Positions 10,565-22,099 of a DNA stretch of 64,000 nucleotides are shown here, one piece after another. The notes beneath the pieces are model-generated. The model made no database searches, was not told the origin of the DNA, and saw only the letters and a list, made by a program, of their open reading frames with translations. Each line of letters begins with the position of its first letter. Within the stretch, counting starts at the first letter, position 1. The translations under genes were made by a program, and so were the position numbers. The stretch is from Balanoglossus misakiensis (Eukaryota > Hemichordata): NCBI GenBank assembly GCA_040954595.2, contig CM082588.2, positions 6,262,001-6,326,000 of the forward strand. The letters are read 5' to 3'.

Positions 10565-11999
10565 CTGTCAGAGGGGGAAGAGTTTATCCAAATGACGGAT
10601 TGGACGAAAAACCAAAAGCGACACGGCATCCATCATAAATCCAGCAGACATCACGTAATTGATCATGAAAGAGAAAAAAATAACAGAAAACAGATCGTTA
10701 GTAAATGAGTCTCGATAATAACGCACTCCATGTCGGCGCACCCATATTCACAACAGAAGATGTATGCGCTAACGATTCCTTTACCGGTTCAGACAGACTC
10801 TGATTATTTTTTCCAGATTTATCAGCTCTTCACTGACCTTCACGTTTGCGCCAAACGATGCTATCTGAGAACCAGCCGAAAAGAGCTACAGTGTTTTGAA
10901 TGCACCGGTTAATATGATTACAGACAGCTGCACGCACAATGATGGTTAACACTCCCGTAAATGGGAAAAGACGGGCGGGTGCAACAACCTCTGTGCTTGT
11001 CCGCGTGTCTCTCTGTCTGTCTGCAAATGATGGGCGAATCTGTGAAAATGTCAATACCCTGACCCTTTCTCAAATGGAACCCACTCTCAAGCATATGCTA
11101 GCTGCTCTGGAAACTCACTGAAATGGAACCGAAAGACGCCTGTGCAAGCGATGAAAAATGCATGATGTTATCACTGAAACTATGAACTCTGATCATCATC
11201 CTGGTGTTATACGGTTTGTTTTTGAAACAGAGAATCATACAACCATAGTGCAGAAAAGGAAAAAAAATACAAGTTGAAACTTTTGAATGTATCACTGTTG
11301 AGTGAGACTTTAATATTCTCAGCAAAATATGTATGCATTCAGAAATGCTCCCAATATTTCTGCAATCTGATTAAAATATGATGTAGAGAGAGGAGCTCAG
11401 GCCACAATACCATTCAAGACAAAACCCCACCCATCTCTACATCAGATTTTGATAAGCCTGATATTTTTATAGTTTCATCCCAAATATCATTTCCAGTTTA
11501 ATATCTACCATAACGCGATGTACATTGAAACAAATACAGGTTGGCAGCTTGCTTTTTTGAAAGACAGGATTTGTCTAGAAGTAACAATACACGTAAAACA
11601 GTTCCATCAACGCCTCTACCTGTATCATTACTCATAGATAAAGCCTATGTTCATTGACCCCTCACCTCCAAATAACTGTGATCAGACTTCATTGTTATCA
11701 AAAGTACATGTAGGTTTTAGTCCATCCAGAGGCAATTAGGTGAACGGGTAAAGGTCAAAAGTTCAATGTGGGATGAAAAACTTCACTGGGTTAACCTCAA
11801 AAAGTTTCCAGTCGGCAAAACCAGTTCTTTAATACTGAGCTGGAGGAATTTATCTCATAGATGTAACTTTTGAAGGTTTTGATAAAGATGTTTTTGTTAT
11901 CTATACTCTCTTGTTCTACTCCCTGAAAATTGTTAATACACCCAATATTCAGCTCATTAACTAAAGTTTACCTGTGTTAATGTGTCCGATGTACATTGA

Positions 12000-12212
12000 T
12001 ACTGTAAAACGGGTTATTTTTGCAAGCAATAAATTTCACGAAATACGCTAGAGCCCCAAAAAACGTCAAGATAAAAAGTCGCGTAAAATATTTTTCAGAG
12101 ATAAGGATGTCGTGGTGAAATACAAAAACGCGAAAATTAATTCTCGCGTTAGCTGTTGCCTCTTTTGATATCACGAAAATTTCCTTTCTCAAAAATAACC
12201 CGTTTTACAGTA
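12000..12212. mobile_element. Tc1/mariner-like MITE, copy 2
   Basis: A 213-bp element with the same perfect 14-bp ends as the copy at 4614 (TACTGTAAAACGGG). The interior is similar when copy 1 is reversed (CGCGTAAAATATTTT against AAAACATTTTACGCG), so the two are inserted in opposite orientation. Confidence 0.8.
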
Positions 12213-12798
12213 TTGTTGACGATTGAATTCATTGGTCAACAGAATGACAATGCTGATACACGTACATGAACATATAGGCAAGCTTTGTTGACAAGTCAAC
12301 TACTGGGTGTTTAACTTGCACCTGGTAATGGAACAAGATACTCAGTTTATACACAAAATACGACACCAACTGTTCCTCAAAATCATGGCCATTAGTAACG
12401 GAATGCGAGCGACCCATATGTTTATTCAGGGTTACTGAGAATAGCCAACGAAAACAACCAGCCACTTTGCCGTTCCTTGTCGGCTCTTTTTTTCTAAAAA
12501 AAAATACAGCCTAGTCCTCCCAGCATTCTCCATCATCAATTCTATCATCATCTTTTTAACTTCAGATTTTGCTATCTACCTCTGAGCTTTACCACATTTT
12601 TTACACCCCTGCCTATAGTTTTTCATTGTGATATTTCAAGTTTTAGTGGCCAGTCACAACCAAATAGCTTTATACATTATACTTCTAAAGACTGCAAATT
12701 TACAAAGATGTATGTAGTACCATGGAGGTATTACACTCCTAGTCCTACCTCCATAGTAATACATTGCAGATAAATTAATGCATACATCATGTACATAT

Positions 12799-12949
12799 CA
12801 GTGTTCTCCCCAAAGCAATTAAAGCATAGTGGCCACTATACTCTTTAATTTTGAGAAGACAAAATAACTTAATTAACATAACAATTATATATAGGTATTG
12901 TTATGCAAATAAGTCGCTACTTTATCAGATATTCCTGGGGAGAACACTG
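12799..12949. mobile_element. hAT-like MITE, copy 2
   Basis: Ends CAGTGTTCTCCCC and GGGGAGAACACTG match the copy at 7310; the interior is longer (151 bp total) and AT-rich. No clear target duplication. Confidence 0.7.
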
Positions 12950-13235
12950 CATTTTTACAATATATACACCACTCAGTGTTGCTACTGTTGTTGTACCAGT
13001 AGGCAATACATTGTATGCATAAACATTTAACAACAAGCAGCCCTTGCCTTCGCTATTACATTGAACAACATATACTCACTGTTTTTCACAGTCGGGCACA
13101 CGGTGGCACCGTTCACACCAAATTAAATGCTCAAAATCACCCTACAATGCTAGAAAACCCGACACACTTGCATAAGCACGACTGTACTATGTATATCTGC
13201 GAGTATGTAGGTCAACGTGGTGACCTTATAACCTG

Positions 13236-13248
13236 AGGTCAAAGGTCA
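13236..13248 (+). promoter_or_regulatory. DR1 nuclear-receptor motif
   Basis: AGGTCAAAGGTCA is an exact direct repeat of two AGGTCA half-sites spaced by one base, the consensus bound by RXR heterodimers and HNF4-type receptors. It lies in intron 4; activity is not shown by sequence. Confidence 0.4.
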
Positions 13249-13685
13249 CCCGAGTGCACCCACAATGCTTTGCTGTATAAACAAACTTTCAAATATGGCT
13301 GCCTGAGTCAACAACCATAAAAAGACCCTTTCTAATGGATTTGAAGTGCCTGCACAATGTAGATAGGATTGTACCTCCGGCAATGTGCCACTTCGGTGCT
13401 CAGTAGGTCAGCACAGTTGTCAAAAGCCCACTCGAGCAAAGCGGAGCTGAAGTGTGGTGCAAAATGGACATTTGTGTTTGATTCTGCCAGGTCAAAATTG
13501 TTACCTGATGCACGCAAGGAGTTCAATACGTTGTAGCCACAATTACTTGTAAATTTGTGGCTTCTGATAATCAAATAGTGACAGCATCAGCTTTCAAGCA
13601 GTTATTCCATGCCAGCTGGGCCAATTTACATGTATGCCACACCTAATATAGTAACTGAGCTGACATAACAACTCACTGTCCCAGG

Positions 13686-13750
13686 TAGCCCGGTCTCAAT
13701 ACCCAGTGTGTTTTAGAAAGACTATCACACTGTGTGTGGAGACCAGGCTA
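13686..13750. repeat. 65-bp imperfect inverted repeat
   Basis: TAGCCCGGTCTC pairs with GAGACCAGGCTA and the inner CCAGTGTG with CACACTGTG. Probably a tiny foldback element. Confidence 0.55.
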
Positions 13751-14133
13751 TGTCCCAGGCTGCCAGCCTAAAACACTACACTGAACTTACTACCTTGTAT
13801 TGTATTTGAGACATATTTTTGTTTGCTGTTTGACATGCTTACATTTGTAATGTACTTTCAAAATTGATCACTGCCAATAAACATTCAATGATGCTACAAA
13901 ACAAGTAATGACTATTATAGTGATTGACCCCTGGGTAAAAATATCTTGGTAACATAATCACCAGAGAAAAGCGCTGACGAACGAACGCCGAAGGCAGAAA
14001 TATTAGCATCAAGAAAAGCGACCCACCGCCCTGAAATCTCCAGGGTCTCACATCCGCACTCTGGTCTCCCAGAAGCACCGGGAGAATGTAAACAAACGAG
14101 ACGTTAGAAATACAAAACTCATATCATACTCAC

Positions 14134-14211
14134 ATTATTCTGTTTCAAAACATCCAGAGCAGTGTTTACATTATTGAGACGATGTACAAGAAAGTGACCT
14201 CGCTCTCTTTT
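14134..14211 (-). CDS. DMD: dystrophin exon 4 (CH1)
   Basis: A 78-bp, 26-codon exon in phase 0, the same length as human exon 4. It encodes KRERGHFLVHRLNNVNTALD followed by VLKQNN. The VHxLNNVNxALxVLxxNN pattern is a hallmark of CH1 in dystrophin, utrophin and other tandem-CH proteins. Acceptor CTCTCAACAG, donor GTGAGT. A perfect RFX-type X-box lies about 115 bp upstream in intron 3. Confidence 0.95.
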
Positions 14212-14326
14212 CTGTTGAGAGAGAGAAAAAGAAAGGGAGTTGGAAAGTCATCAATGTCATGCCCAGGCTCTGGGTCAAATGAAGTACTATATAGATCTAC
14301 ACTGCCGGCCTGCGATTACCTCATCA

Positions 14327-14340
14327 GTTGCCAAGGCAAC
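14327..14340. promoter_or_regulatory. X-box (RFX-type) palindrome
   Basis: GTTGCCAAGGCAAC is a perfect palindromic match to the RFX-family consensus GTTGCC-N(0-3)-GGCAAC. It is intronic, upstream of exon 4 in transcription order. Confidence 0.45.
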
Positions 14341-15721
14341 ACCACATCTTTAAGTATCATATAACACCCAGGAAGGATATCTAGGTCAAATATTCTGGAG
14401 ATGGAGTGTTTGCTTATCATCAGACTTGTGTGTTATTGGCCAGCACTGCTGTGATTGGGCGAGAGTGTGAGATATTGGCTCTTGAACTGTCTGTATATTA
14501 AGATGCAACTCTCGTAGTTGTTCAATAAATCATTCAATTTCTGTTAAATTTCAATTTTCAGTACTTCACCTCGGCAAACACACTGCCTTGCATTGATCAA
14601 GTGCTTTCTGGCGTTTCGCAGGCAATATTCAGATCTGAGTCACTCTGGCAATCCATGCAATGGATGGTGCACCAAGGCACATATTGCTATCTGGCAAACT
14701 AATGTTTCCCCATTTTGTTCAGAAGTCAAGACACTTGTAGAAAAGTACAGGAAATGAAGCATTTCTGTGTGGCAATTATTGGCAGGAACACGTTTCTATG
14801 ACAGGTGCAAGGCAAAGCAATGTGCCCTAAATCTTTACAGCTCTCCACTTCTCAGAAACATGAGTCTCTGTGTTCGTGTAGCTTTCTTTCATGGATTTGA
14901 CCAGTGCCTGGCAGTGTTGTGCATGCGTGTGTCATGTCTGTCAGCTGTCTATTCCATTCAAGAACTCATCGCTATGACAACAGATTATCAGATTGAGGAG
15001 AGTGTTAGGTGTTCCTCTAAGGCTACCGAACAAAGGTTTTGTTACAAGATGCGATTAAACCCTGGACTAATTACTCAGTTATCTGAAAACAACAAGGGCA
15101 AGGCTTGAACTGTGTGTCATACACAGGGCCAATATTTGTTCTGCTGTCTCATTAATTGGCCATTGGTATATTATTAATTCCCAGTAACTTTGCCACTGCA
15201 TGCAGTAAGTGATACCTTTGATAATTGTGACGGCAGATTAGTTCAGGAGTTGTAGATGGAATAGGGCCAGATAACCTCTGTATACATATTACACACACAA
15301 GTACAGGTCATTTTGTGACAAAAGCAGGAAATCAAATTATCTTTACAAAATATATCAATTTTGTTTTGACATGTTCAATAATGCAGTCATAAACGCTATT
15401 TAACTGAGAAATTTACAATGCATGTAGGCGTCCAAATTTATATATACAGATAAGTACAATTTAAAAAGGGTCCAATGGTTATCAATTTAGCATACCATTT
15501 AATCGAGACACTCCCAGTTCTTGTATAGCCTTAAGTGTTAAAACCTGATGTGTCAATTATCTGCTATTTAAAAAGGATTGGTCTTTCAAGAGATAAGGCA
15601 GCCAGCTAGAGTTTGGTGATAAGTACGCCCAGATAATGCAAAATAATCACATGCACTGATGCTGCAAGCAGTCGTATTTCTAGACTAGAAAATCTGTAGT
15701 TTGAGGGCGCCTGCACACACT

Positions 15722-15736
15722 CCCCCCCCCCCCCCC
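15722..15736. repeat. poly-C run (15 bases)
   Basis: Fifteen consecutive C residues on the plus strand in intron 3. Confidence 0.95.
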
Positions 15737-16571
15737 TCTTTGAATGATGGATTTTCCCGTCTATCCCATATCCAGACAATTTTTAATAAATTACACACCG
15801 TCTATTTGACTGATGGCAAAATGCGCACCTTTGCACCTAGGTCAGTTTCAATTCCTGTCAAGCGACATGCAATCTAGGTTGCTTAGTTACACTAAACAGG
15901 ACGATTACAACACATTTATCTTCATCATCCCGGATTAAATTGCCATCATATTCTCCTTGTCAGAAAATGACGGATCAGTTGTCACAATTCATGGACTCCA
16001 AACACGCAAATACTTCAGAACAATGTTTACTTCAGATAAGTCTTGCCAGCTCAGCCGCCATTAATCTCACATCTATTTCGGTAAAACGCGACAAGTGTTC
16101 GACTGTCTCTAAAATTTAGCTAATCCACAAAATGGTATTTGCAGCCGTGTTATCTTCGATCGGCGTGGTTCCAAGCAGACTACTACTAATTTACAAGAGC
16201 AATTGACGTGAATACTGATGTGACTGATTGTCAAAAACAATTTAATTTGTTGTACGTCAAACTGTCTGCTAATCCAAGGAAAGGCAGAGTTGCTTTTGAA
16301 GAGCAATACCCTCACCCATTGGGTGGGTGTAATGTTGGTGAGGGGGGTATGACTGTGAATAAGGCTAACCTAAATTGTAATGTGGTCAAGTCGGACAAAG
16401 GTGATGACATACATATCCAGTATGCACATCATCCTAGACCCTGGCAGACCTACATTGCCCACTTTGAAACAAACCATTTCCTGTACAATGTACCCAATAA
16501 AATGAACCTCATGTCATCATAGCGGACATGGAATATATCAGGAAAAAAAATAATCAGTGACTTTCACTTAC

Positions 16572-16664
16572 CAGTTTCTGTCCACATAGTATTTCTAATA
16601 GTGATAGAAGCTGCGTACCATCTCTGAGATCTTTGAACAAATCTTTAATGGGAGGTTTATGACC
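16572..16664 (-). CDS. DMD: dystrophin exon 3 (CH1)
   Basis: Thirty-one codons, phase 0 at both ends, 93 bp as in human exon 3. It starts GHKPPIKDLFKDLRDG and ends with LLSLLEILCGQKL. Human dystrophin has IENLFSDLQDGRRLLDLLEGLTGQKL, so the D-L-x-D-G core and the LLxLLE helix are conserved. The leading HKPP resembles utrophin (SGKPP) more than dystrophin (FGKQ). Acceptor TTGCTTGCAG, donor GTAAGT. The Leu equivalent to human L54, a known disease position in CH1, is kept. Confidence 0.95.
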
Positions 16665-19600
16665 CTGCAAGCAAAACAATACTCTCAATTACTAGACCAT
16701 TCTCTGAGTCAGTGCGTTAATTCACCAATCCCAGAAACGTAAAATTTAACAATGTGACTATAAAGAGAGAAAATAGCTTGTAAATGCTTCGGACATAAAA
16801 TGTGTTTTCTCTGCCAATAAAACTCATGTGACAGTTGTTTTAAATGTTTTCATAACAGAACCGGATGGATTCCAAAACGACTACCTTTCGCGTGGCATAA
16901 AAATTACTTCTGCAATTTCTGGCATATATAAATAGTTCGACGAGCCTGCTGAGCATCAATATTTATGTCGTCCACAAAACCAGATCTTGAAGTCTAGATA
17001 AACCAATATTTGCAGATTTTTGGCACAGGAACAGCCACTGGTGATGGGCGACTAGAGCCGGTAGCTATGTCTTCACATGGAGTGATGTCTTGTTTATCAA
17101 GATCCCAAATTAAACTGGTACATGTAAATATACACAGTTGTACTATACAACGCAAGCGGGTAAAGTACAAGACTTAGCTTGGCATTGCACATGACCCAAC
17201 ATGACCCAGTGGCCTGCATAACCTATTTGCTAAATACGGTTGGTGGGCATTGTACAACCTCTCATTCAGATTGCCAGTTTCACCCAGGATTTCATGAAAA
17301 AAATCAGAAAGTGGAATCATCTATCTCAAATTCTATTCTCTAATTCTATTTTTAAGTGTAAAGTGCAAGAGAAATTATTGTAGCTTGCTGCTGGGACGTG
17401 GACGACGTGAAATACATGTGAAGGAGGTTAAAGATTTTATTTGACTTTGGCGCTGTTATCTTTGATTGCAAATTCTGATAACTTTACATAGCTGGCATTA
17501 ACTTTTTATATTTTTGTCAAAGTTTTGCTGAATTTGTATCATTGTGTTACATAATGCACGTAAATTGACTGAACTGTTTTGTTTTTAAAGAGAAATAACG
17601 TCAATCTTTATCCTAAATGTGTCACTGGCTTTACCACCCCAATTCATGACCCAGTGATAACCTTTCACATTCCGGCAGTTATTGCCAATTTAAAACTCTT
17701 GGCTCACTTTCAGCAAATCTGTCTGGATAGCTTCAAATAATCACCATTATGAGATAAGCCTTGTGAAAAGAGTCAAAATTTAATCACACCTTTTGGAGAA
17801 GGGTTATCGCGAATTATCATGGCACTGCTGCTAAAGTACAAATGTTCGTGTTTGCTGCCTTCACACACTTACTTCTAAAGGCTTCTGTTATAAAAACAAA
17901 AGAATCCTTCTAACGGAAAAACAAAAGAATCACCCATTCCCAACCGTAGGTGGATGATACGCACTGGACACACACACATGCACTCCGCACATGTGGTGTT
18001 AAATCAAAGTGAGTGATTTGAAACAGTTTCAATTTCTGGTATGTGAACTATTTCTAGGTTAGTCAAGCTATGACTGGGGAGTGTAACAGGTTTAGTCCTT
18101 TATCAAGAGGTGATTAAAAGGTTCAAGGTTTCAGCTGATAACGCGAATAACGTGACTGAGACAACCAAACTGAGATTAATTTTTTTTTTTACACTAGACT
18201 GCCTGACAGGATTGAGGCACAGAAAAATCTACTGATTTCAATGTAAAGGGGTCTTTTATCTTTATTCATCGCTTAAAAAGGTCAAATTTTGCATCTGGTT
18301 GCATGACGTCTGCGAAACAGCAAAGCTGATAGAGAATACATGAAACAGCCTGTTTTTATTCCTCTTTTTGGTTTTCTTTATGTGTTGATGGCATTCTCTT
18401 ATTACACGTCAGATTTTCTCATGAAATTTCATATTAAATGATTTATGAGCTGGACATGTGGTCTACTTTTATCGGAATAAATTTTATGAAGCATTAAAAG
18501 CGCTGAGATAAAACACCAAATTCCACACTGAAGGTTTTAGGGAAATATTTACATAAATTTCATTTCCGTTCACGAGTAATCTACTCAGGATGTAATCAGA
18601 TTATCGATGACATCAAACAACTTTCTCAGTCCATTTCATATCTGTAGATATTCAGGCAATTTCAACACACCAGGAATTTTAATAAGAGGTATTTTATCAC
18701 GAAATAGACTGAATATTTTCCCGGGAAAACATGCCGGAAAAATCACATCTATACTTAAGTAGTAAACATCATAAGTGTGGTATTTAAACAAGGTCAAAAT
18801 GTTTGGTTTAGTTGTTTTCAGAAAATTAGTGAGGCACTTCAGTCGTTGCATGACAGCACTGAATTTGGGTGAAGATTTCAATTTCCTGCACTTTCAAGGA
18901 CAATTGTGCAAATACAGCCATCTGTAATTTATCCTGCTCGCATTAAAATTCGATTCCATACCCAGTAATATAACAAATTTCTGGTATATTTACTGATTTT
19001 ACTATGTGGTGAATCAGTGAAGAATTTTTCTTTTTCGCAAGTATTTGTCAAAATTTATGAAACACATTATCCAAAAGGTTTTGGAAGACATTAAAAGAGT
19101 ACTCAAAAACATGATAATTACTATGTCATCAAAGGATTTGAAATTCAAGTGTGCTTCAATCAACATCATCAGAAAATGAAGGGTAGGTTCACTGTCTGTT
19201 AGATTCCTAGACATTACTTGAGATATTGAGGCCACACTTGGGGCTGGCTGTTCAGAAGTTCGGCATCCTGACTGAACCTTCACCTCTGCGAAAATGACTG
19301 TTTTTATTATCCCCCCACTTGACAGCATATGGTCAATGTTTAGATACGAAAACGTGCCTGGCATTGCTTTATGGTACAGACGACGTGATTGGTCGCATCA
19401 TTCGACGACAGCTTCAGCCTCAAGTTTTATTGTACAAAAACACTGTGCACATGTAGTAAATCAGCATCAATTCTAACCATCTGTGATAAAAATACTTTTC
19501 TGATACTCAATTTTGACGCCACTCACTTCTTCTGACTTAGCAAATCTGAAATCATGACGTACATTCTGTTATCATAAAGTCCTTCTGACGGACAATTTTC

Positions 19601-20777
19601 TTACTGAAAACTTAAAAATGTAAAAAAAAATCCATTAACCCTTTTACACTTTACAGAATACAACTCGAACACTGAATCAATCAGACATTCGTGAAATACA
19701 ACACAGTCCAGAATTGCAGGCTGACTAATTTTTCATTTCTTCTCAAATCGCTTCTGACATTACCATGGCAACGAAACCCAAACCCTGACAGCTGACAGAC
19801 CGAGCAAATGTTACTGTTTTCATGCAGAACTCCGTCAAAAACACCTGGATATGTTTTTCACAGACCAGTCTAGAATTCTAAAAATTATTACAAATTCTTA
19901 CTTTTGACAGAAACAAACTACTTAAAGCCTTTACCTACATTAAACTTTATGGATTATTTCTACGACTGTTTCTCAATAAAACTTCAATCCTTTCACTTAC
20001 ATTCATAAGGGTTTAATTTTCTTTACGTCAACCTGAGTTCAAGGAAATCTTGGAGAGGTTCAAAAAATGTAATATATTATGTCAGTCTGAATATTGGCAC
20101 TATAAGACAAATAGCTTGTGATCACTTAAGACTGCTTGATGTACGAAAACAGATGATCTCCATATGGACTTGCAGGTTTTTATCACACGTCTCTTGCTAG
20201 ATATTCTAGAATCAGCGCGTCATGCTGGCGCTCGCACTAGAGTGAGAGCCCCCAATACGACGTCTGGATTCCTGTTTACCTGCTAGATAAAATCCTGACA
20301 TGTTCTGTGGAGAATAATGTTGCTGTCTGACAGTTTTTTATCACATTCTGAAATATAGTCTTGAAAATGAAATCTGGGACGGAGCATGAAGACCACGATG
20401 CATTACTACATCGTGGGAGGAGAACTTTCATCGTACAACTTTGATCTGGCAAAATGGGATGTCATATCCAGATGAAAGTGTTTCCAGGTTTACCCTGTGT
20501 TTAACGGGACCATAACCTCAGAAACCTAAACCCTGTCACCACTATGGTCCAGTCCAAATCCATTGTTTTCTATGGTAATGTTGGCCCACGAAAGAGGGAA
20601 CTGGGGGTTGCTTAAGACTTTTTTGTTGAAGACTTTACTGGACAGTAAAATACTCAGCATTTCACTATGAAATAAGTTGGAATCTACGTGTCTGTGGTCA
20701 GCTTTGCAATTACAAAGACTTCCAGGCATAGTGAAAATCTACACCTGCTTGGTAATCACTTTCTCGTGACCTCTCAC
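16665..20777. other. dystrophin intron 2
   Basis: The largest intron here at 4.1 kb, AT-rich, with no mobile element or exon that I recognise. Confidence 0.8.
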
Positions 20778-20839
20778 CTTAGCTAGTTGTGAATTAATCC
20801 ACTTGGAGAAGGTTTTCCGTTGGATATCTTCTCTTTCGT
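20778..20839 (-). CDS. DMD: dystrophin exon 2 (start of CH1)
   Basis: This 62-bp exon, the same length as human DMD exon 2, begins with the last two bases of a split codon and then encodes EREDIQRKTFSKWINSQLAK. The match is to the human segment EREDVQKKTFTKWVNAQFSK, the opening helix of CH1 and the region usually called actin-binding site 1. Acceptor CTTTGCAG and donor GTGAGA are both good. The exon ends in phase 0. It lies 3.8 kb downstream of the proposed first exon and 4.1 kb upstream of exon 3. Confidence 0.95.
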
Positions 20840-21147
20840 CTGCAAAGAATCAAAACGAGACAAAAAAAATTTAGAAAAGCAATTTTCTTTCTCACAGCAT
20901 GACCCATGATATTCAATATTATAATGATAAGGATAATAGTAAAATGAAATTCTGGGGGCAGTAACTGGTGGCATAAGATCAAATTATATGACCACCTACG
21001 ATCATAATAACATTATATTTTTGAAACCGAACGAACTACAAACTGTCATTTATTTCTGTTATGCAGAAGGGACTGAGACAATGATACTATTTAGCATGAT
21101 AGAATTTTTTATTTCAAAAATATTAACAAGGCAGCACATTATTTTAG

Positions 21148-21164
21148 TTTTTTTTTTTTTTTTT
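21148..21164. repeat. poly-T run
   Basis: Seventeen consecutive T residues on the plus strand. Confidence 0.95.
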
Positions 21165-21835
21165 GATAATGTGTTAGTGATTAAAGTTTGAAAACCACAG
21201 ACATGTAGCCAGACCAGGGAGTTATCATTCCAGAATCCAAAGACCAACAAGATCTTTTTCTTTGCATTCATTCAATCAATGCACTGCCTCTTTTATCTCT
21301 AACCCTAACCCATTCTCTAATCATCAATATACTTCATTCCATTCATTGTAAAATTTTATGTGGTCTGGGAAATGGAGTTGCTCTGACCTACAATTTTGTG
21401 GTTTGACAAAAAACGAGGATACAGCACAGGCTGATGGAATTGATCTCTTTCACGAGTTGTAACGTTGCTTGATTTTGGGTCTGGTTTAATCTTTGGGTCC
21501 TAAAAAATCAAAGGCCAAAAGGCTAAAAGCACACAATATCAGAAAAGTCTGTCGGGTTAGAACTGCATGGCCCACAGACTGTCAATTCTCATCTGTTTGA
21601 TGGGAATATCCTTAACATGTGACTGACATTTCTTTGCAAAAAGCTGTAGTCGGTGGACCTTAAAGTTTTTCAATTTCCTACATGGAAGTTTGCATCTCTT
21701 AACTACTGTACCTCCATTTCAGTATAATGTGATGTGTACATGAAAACCAACAAAATCACCATCTTGTATCTTGAAGTTTCCCCTCTTAAAGATAAATTTT
21801 TGGCTCGCAGTATTCTCAACTACACATGGAACTCT

Positions 21836-22099
21836 TCACGCATTTATCTGACAATAGAGTGGACTGCTTGTGTTTGCTCTGACACAGTAGGGTGCATTCT
21901 CACAGGTGCAGGACAATAGTTTTTTAAAACCACAAGTATTCTCACACCCATCTTTTAGACACACAACACATCTGTGGAATGTTTGGCGTAGGTGGAAGTC
22001 GGGATGACTGCACAGCAACTTGTGCAGTGCAGCATGTCCGTGTCTGATAAAAGCTTCTCCGGGGTCCATTGCATGGATTTGCCAGACAGATAAGATCAT
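21836..22099 (-). CDS. unrecognised cysteine-rich open frame
   Basis: An 87-codon frame with nine Cys. From an internal Met it reads MDPGEAFIRHGHAALH, and later CVVCLKDGCENTC and CTCENAPYC. The spacing is reminiscent of a zinc-binding segment, but I know no family with it. TG/CA-rich DNA produces Cys codons easily, so it may be chance. Inside it, CACCT|GTGAGA is a fair donor in phase 1, compatible with exon 2 of dystrophin (joined codon TAC, Tyr), which would make it an alternative N-terminus of about 56 residues. No upstream promoter signature was identified. Confidence 0.15.
   Translation of the reverse strand: MILSVWQIHAMDPGEAFIRHGHAALHKLLCSHPDFHLRQTFHRCVVCLKDGCENTCGFKKLLSCTCENAPYCVRANTSSPLYCQINA

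Larger units (their letters stand above)
10565..14133. other. dystrophin intron 4
   Basis: A 3.6-kb intron with Tc1-like and hAT-like MITEs, a perfect DR1 motif (13236-13248) and a short inverted repeat (13686-13750). No extra exon recognised. Confidence 0.8.
14212..16571. other. dystrophin intron 3
   Basis: A 2.4-kb intron with a perfect X-box at 14327 and a 15-base C run at 15722. A 113-codon open frame at 14767-15108 (+) has no recognisable domain. Confidence 0.8.

Noticed and set aside
13332-13574. 80-codon minus-strand frame in intron 4
   Set aside because: Between exons 4 and 5, whose junction already gives continuous CH1; no splice sites or similarity.
19995-20020. Strong GTAAGT donor on the minus strand in intron 2
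   Set aside because: No open frame or acceptor with the right phase; exon 2 and exon 3 join directly as in vertebrates.
21298-21312. Telomere-like words (CTAACCCTAACCC), and TTAGGGTTAGGGG near 8297
   Set aside because: Only two units each; not a telomeric array.
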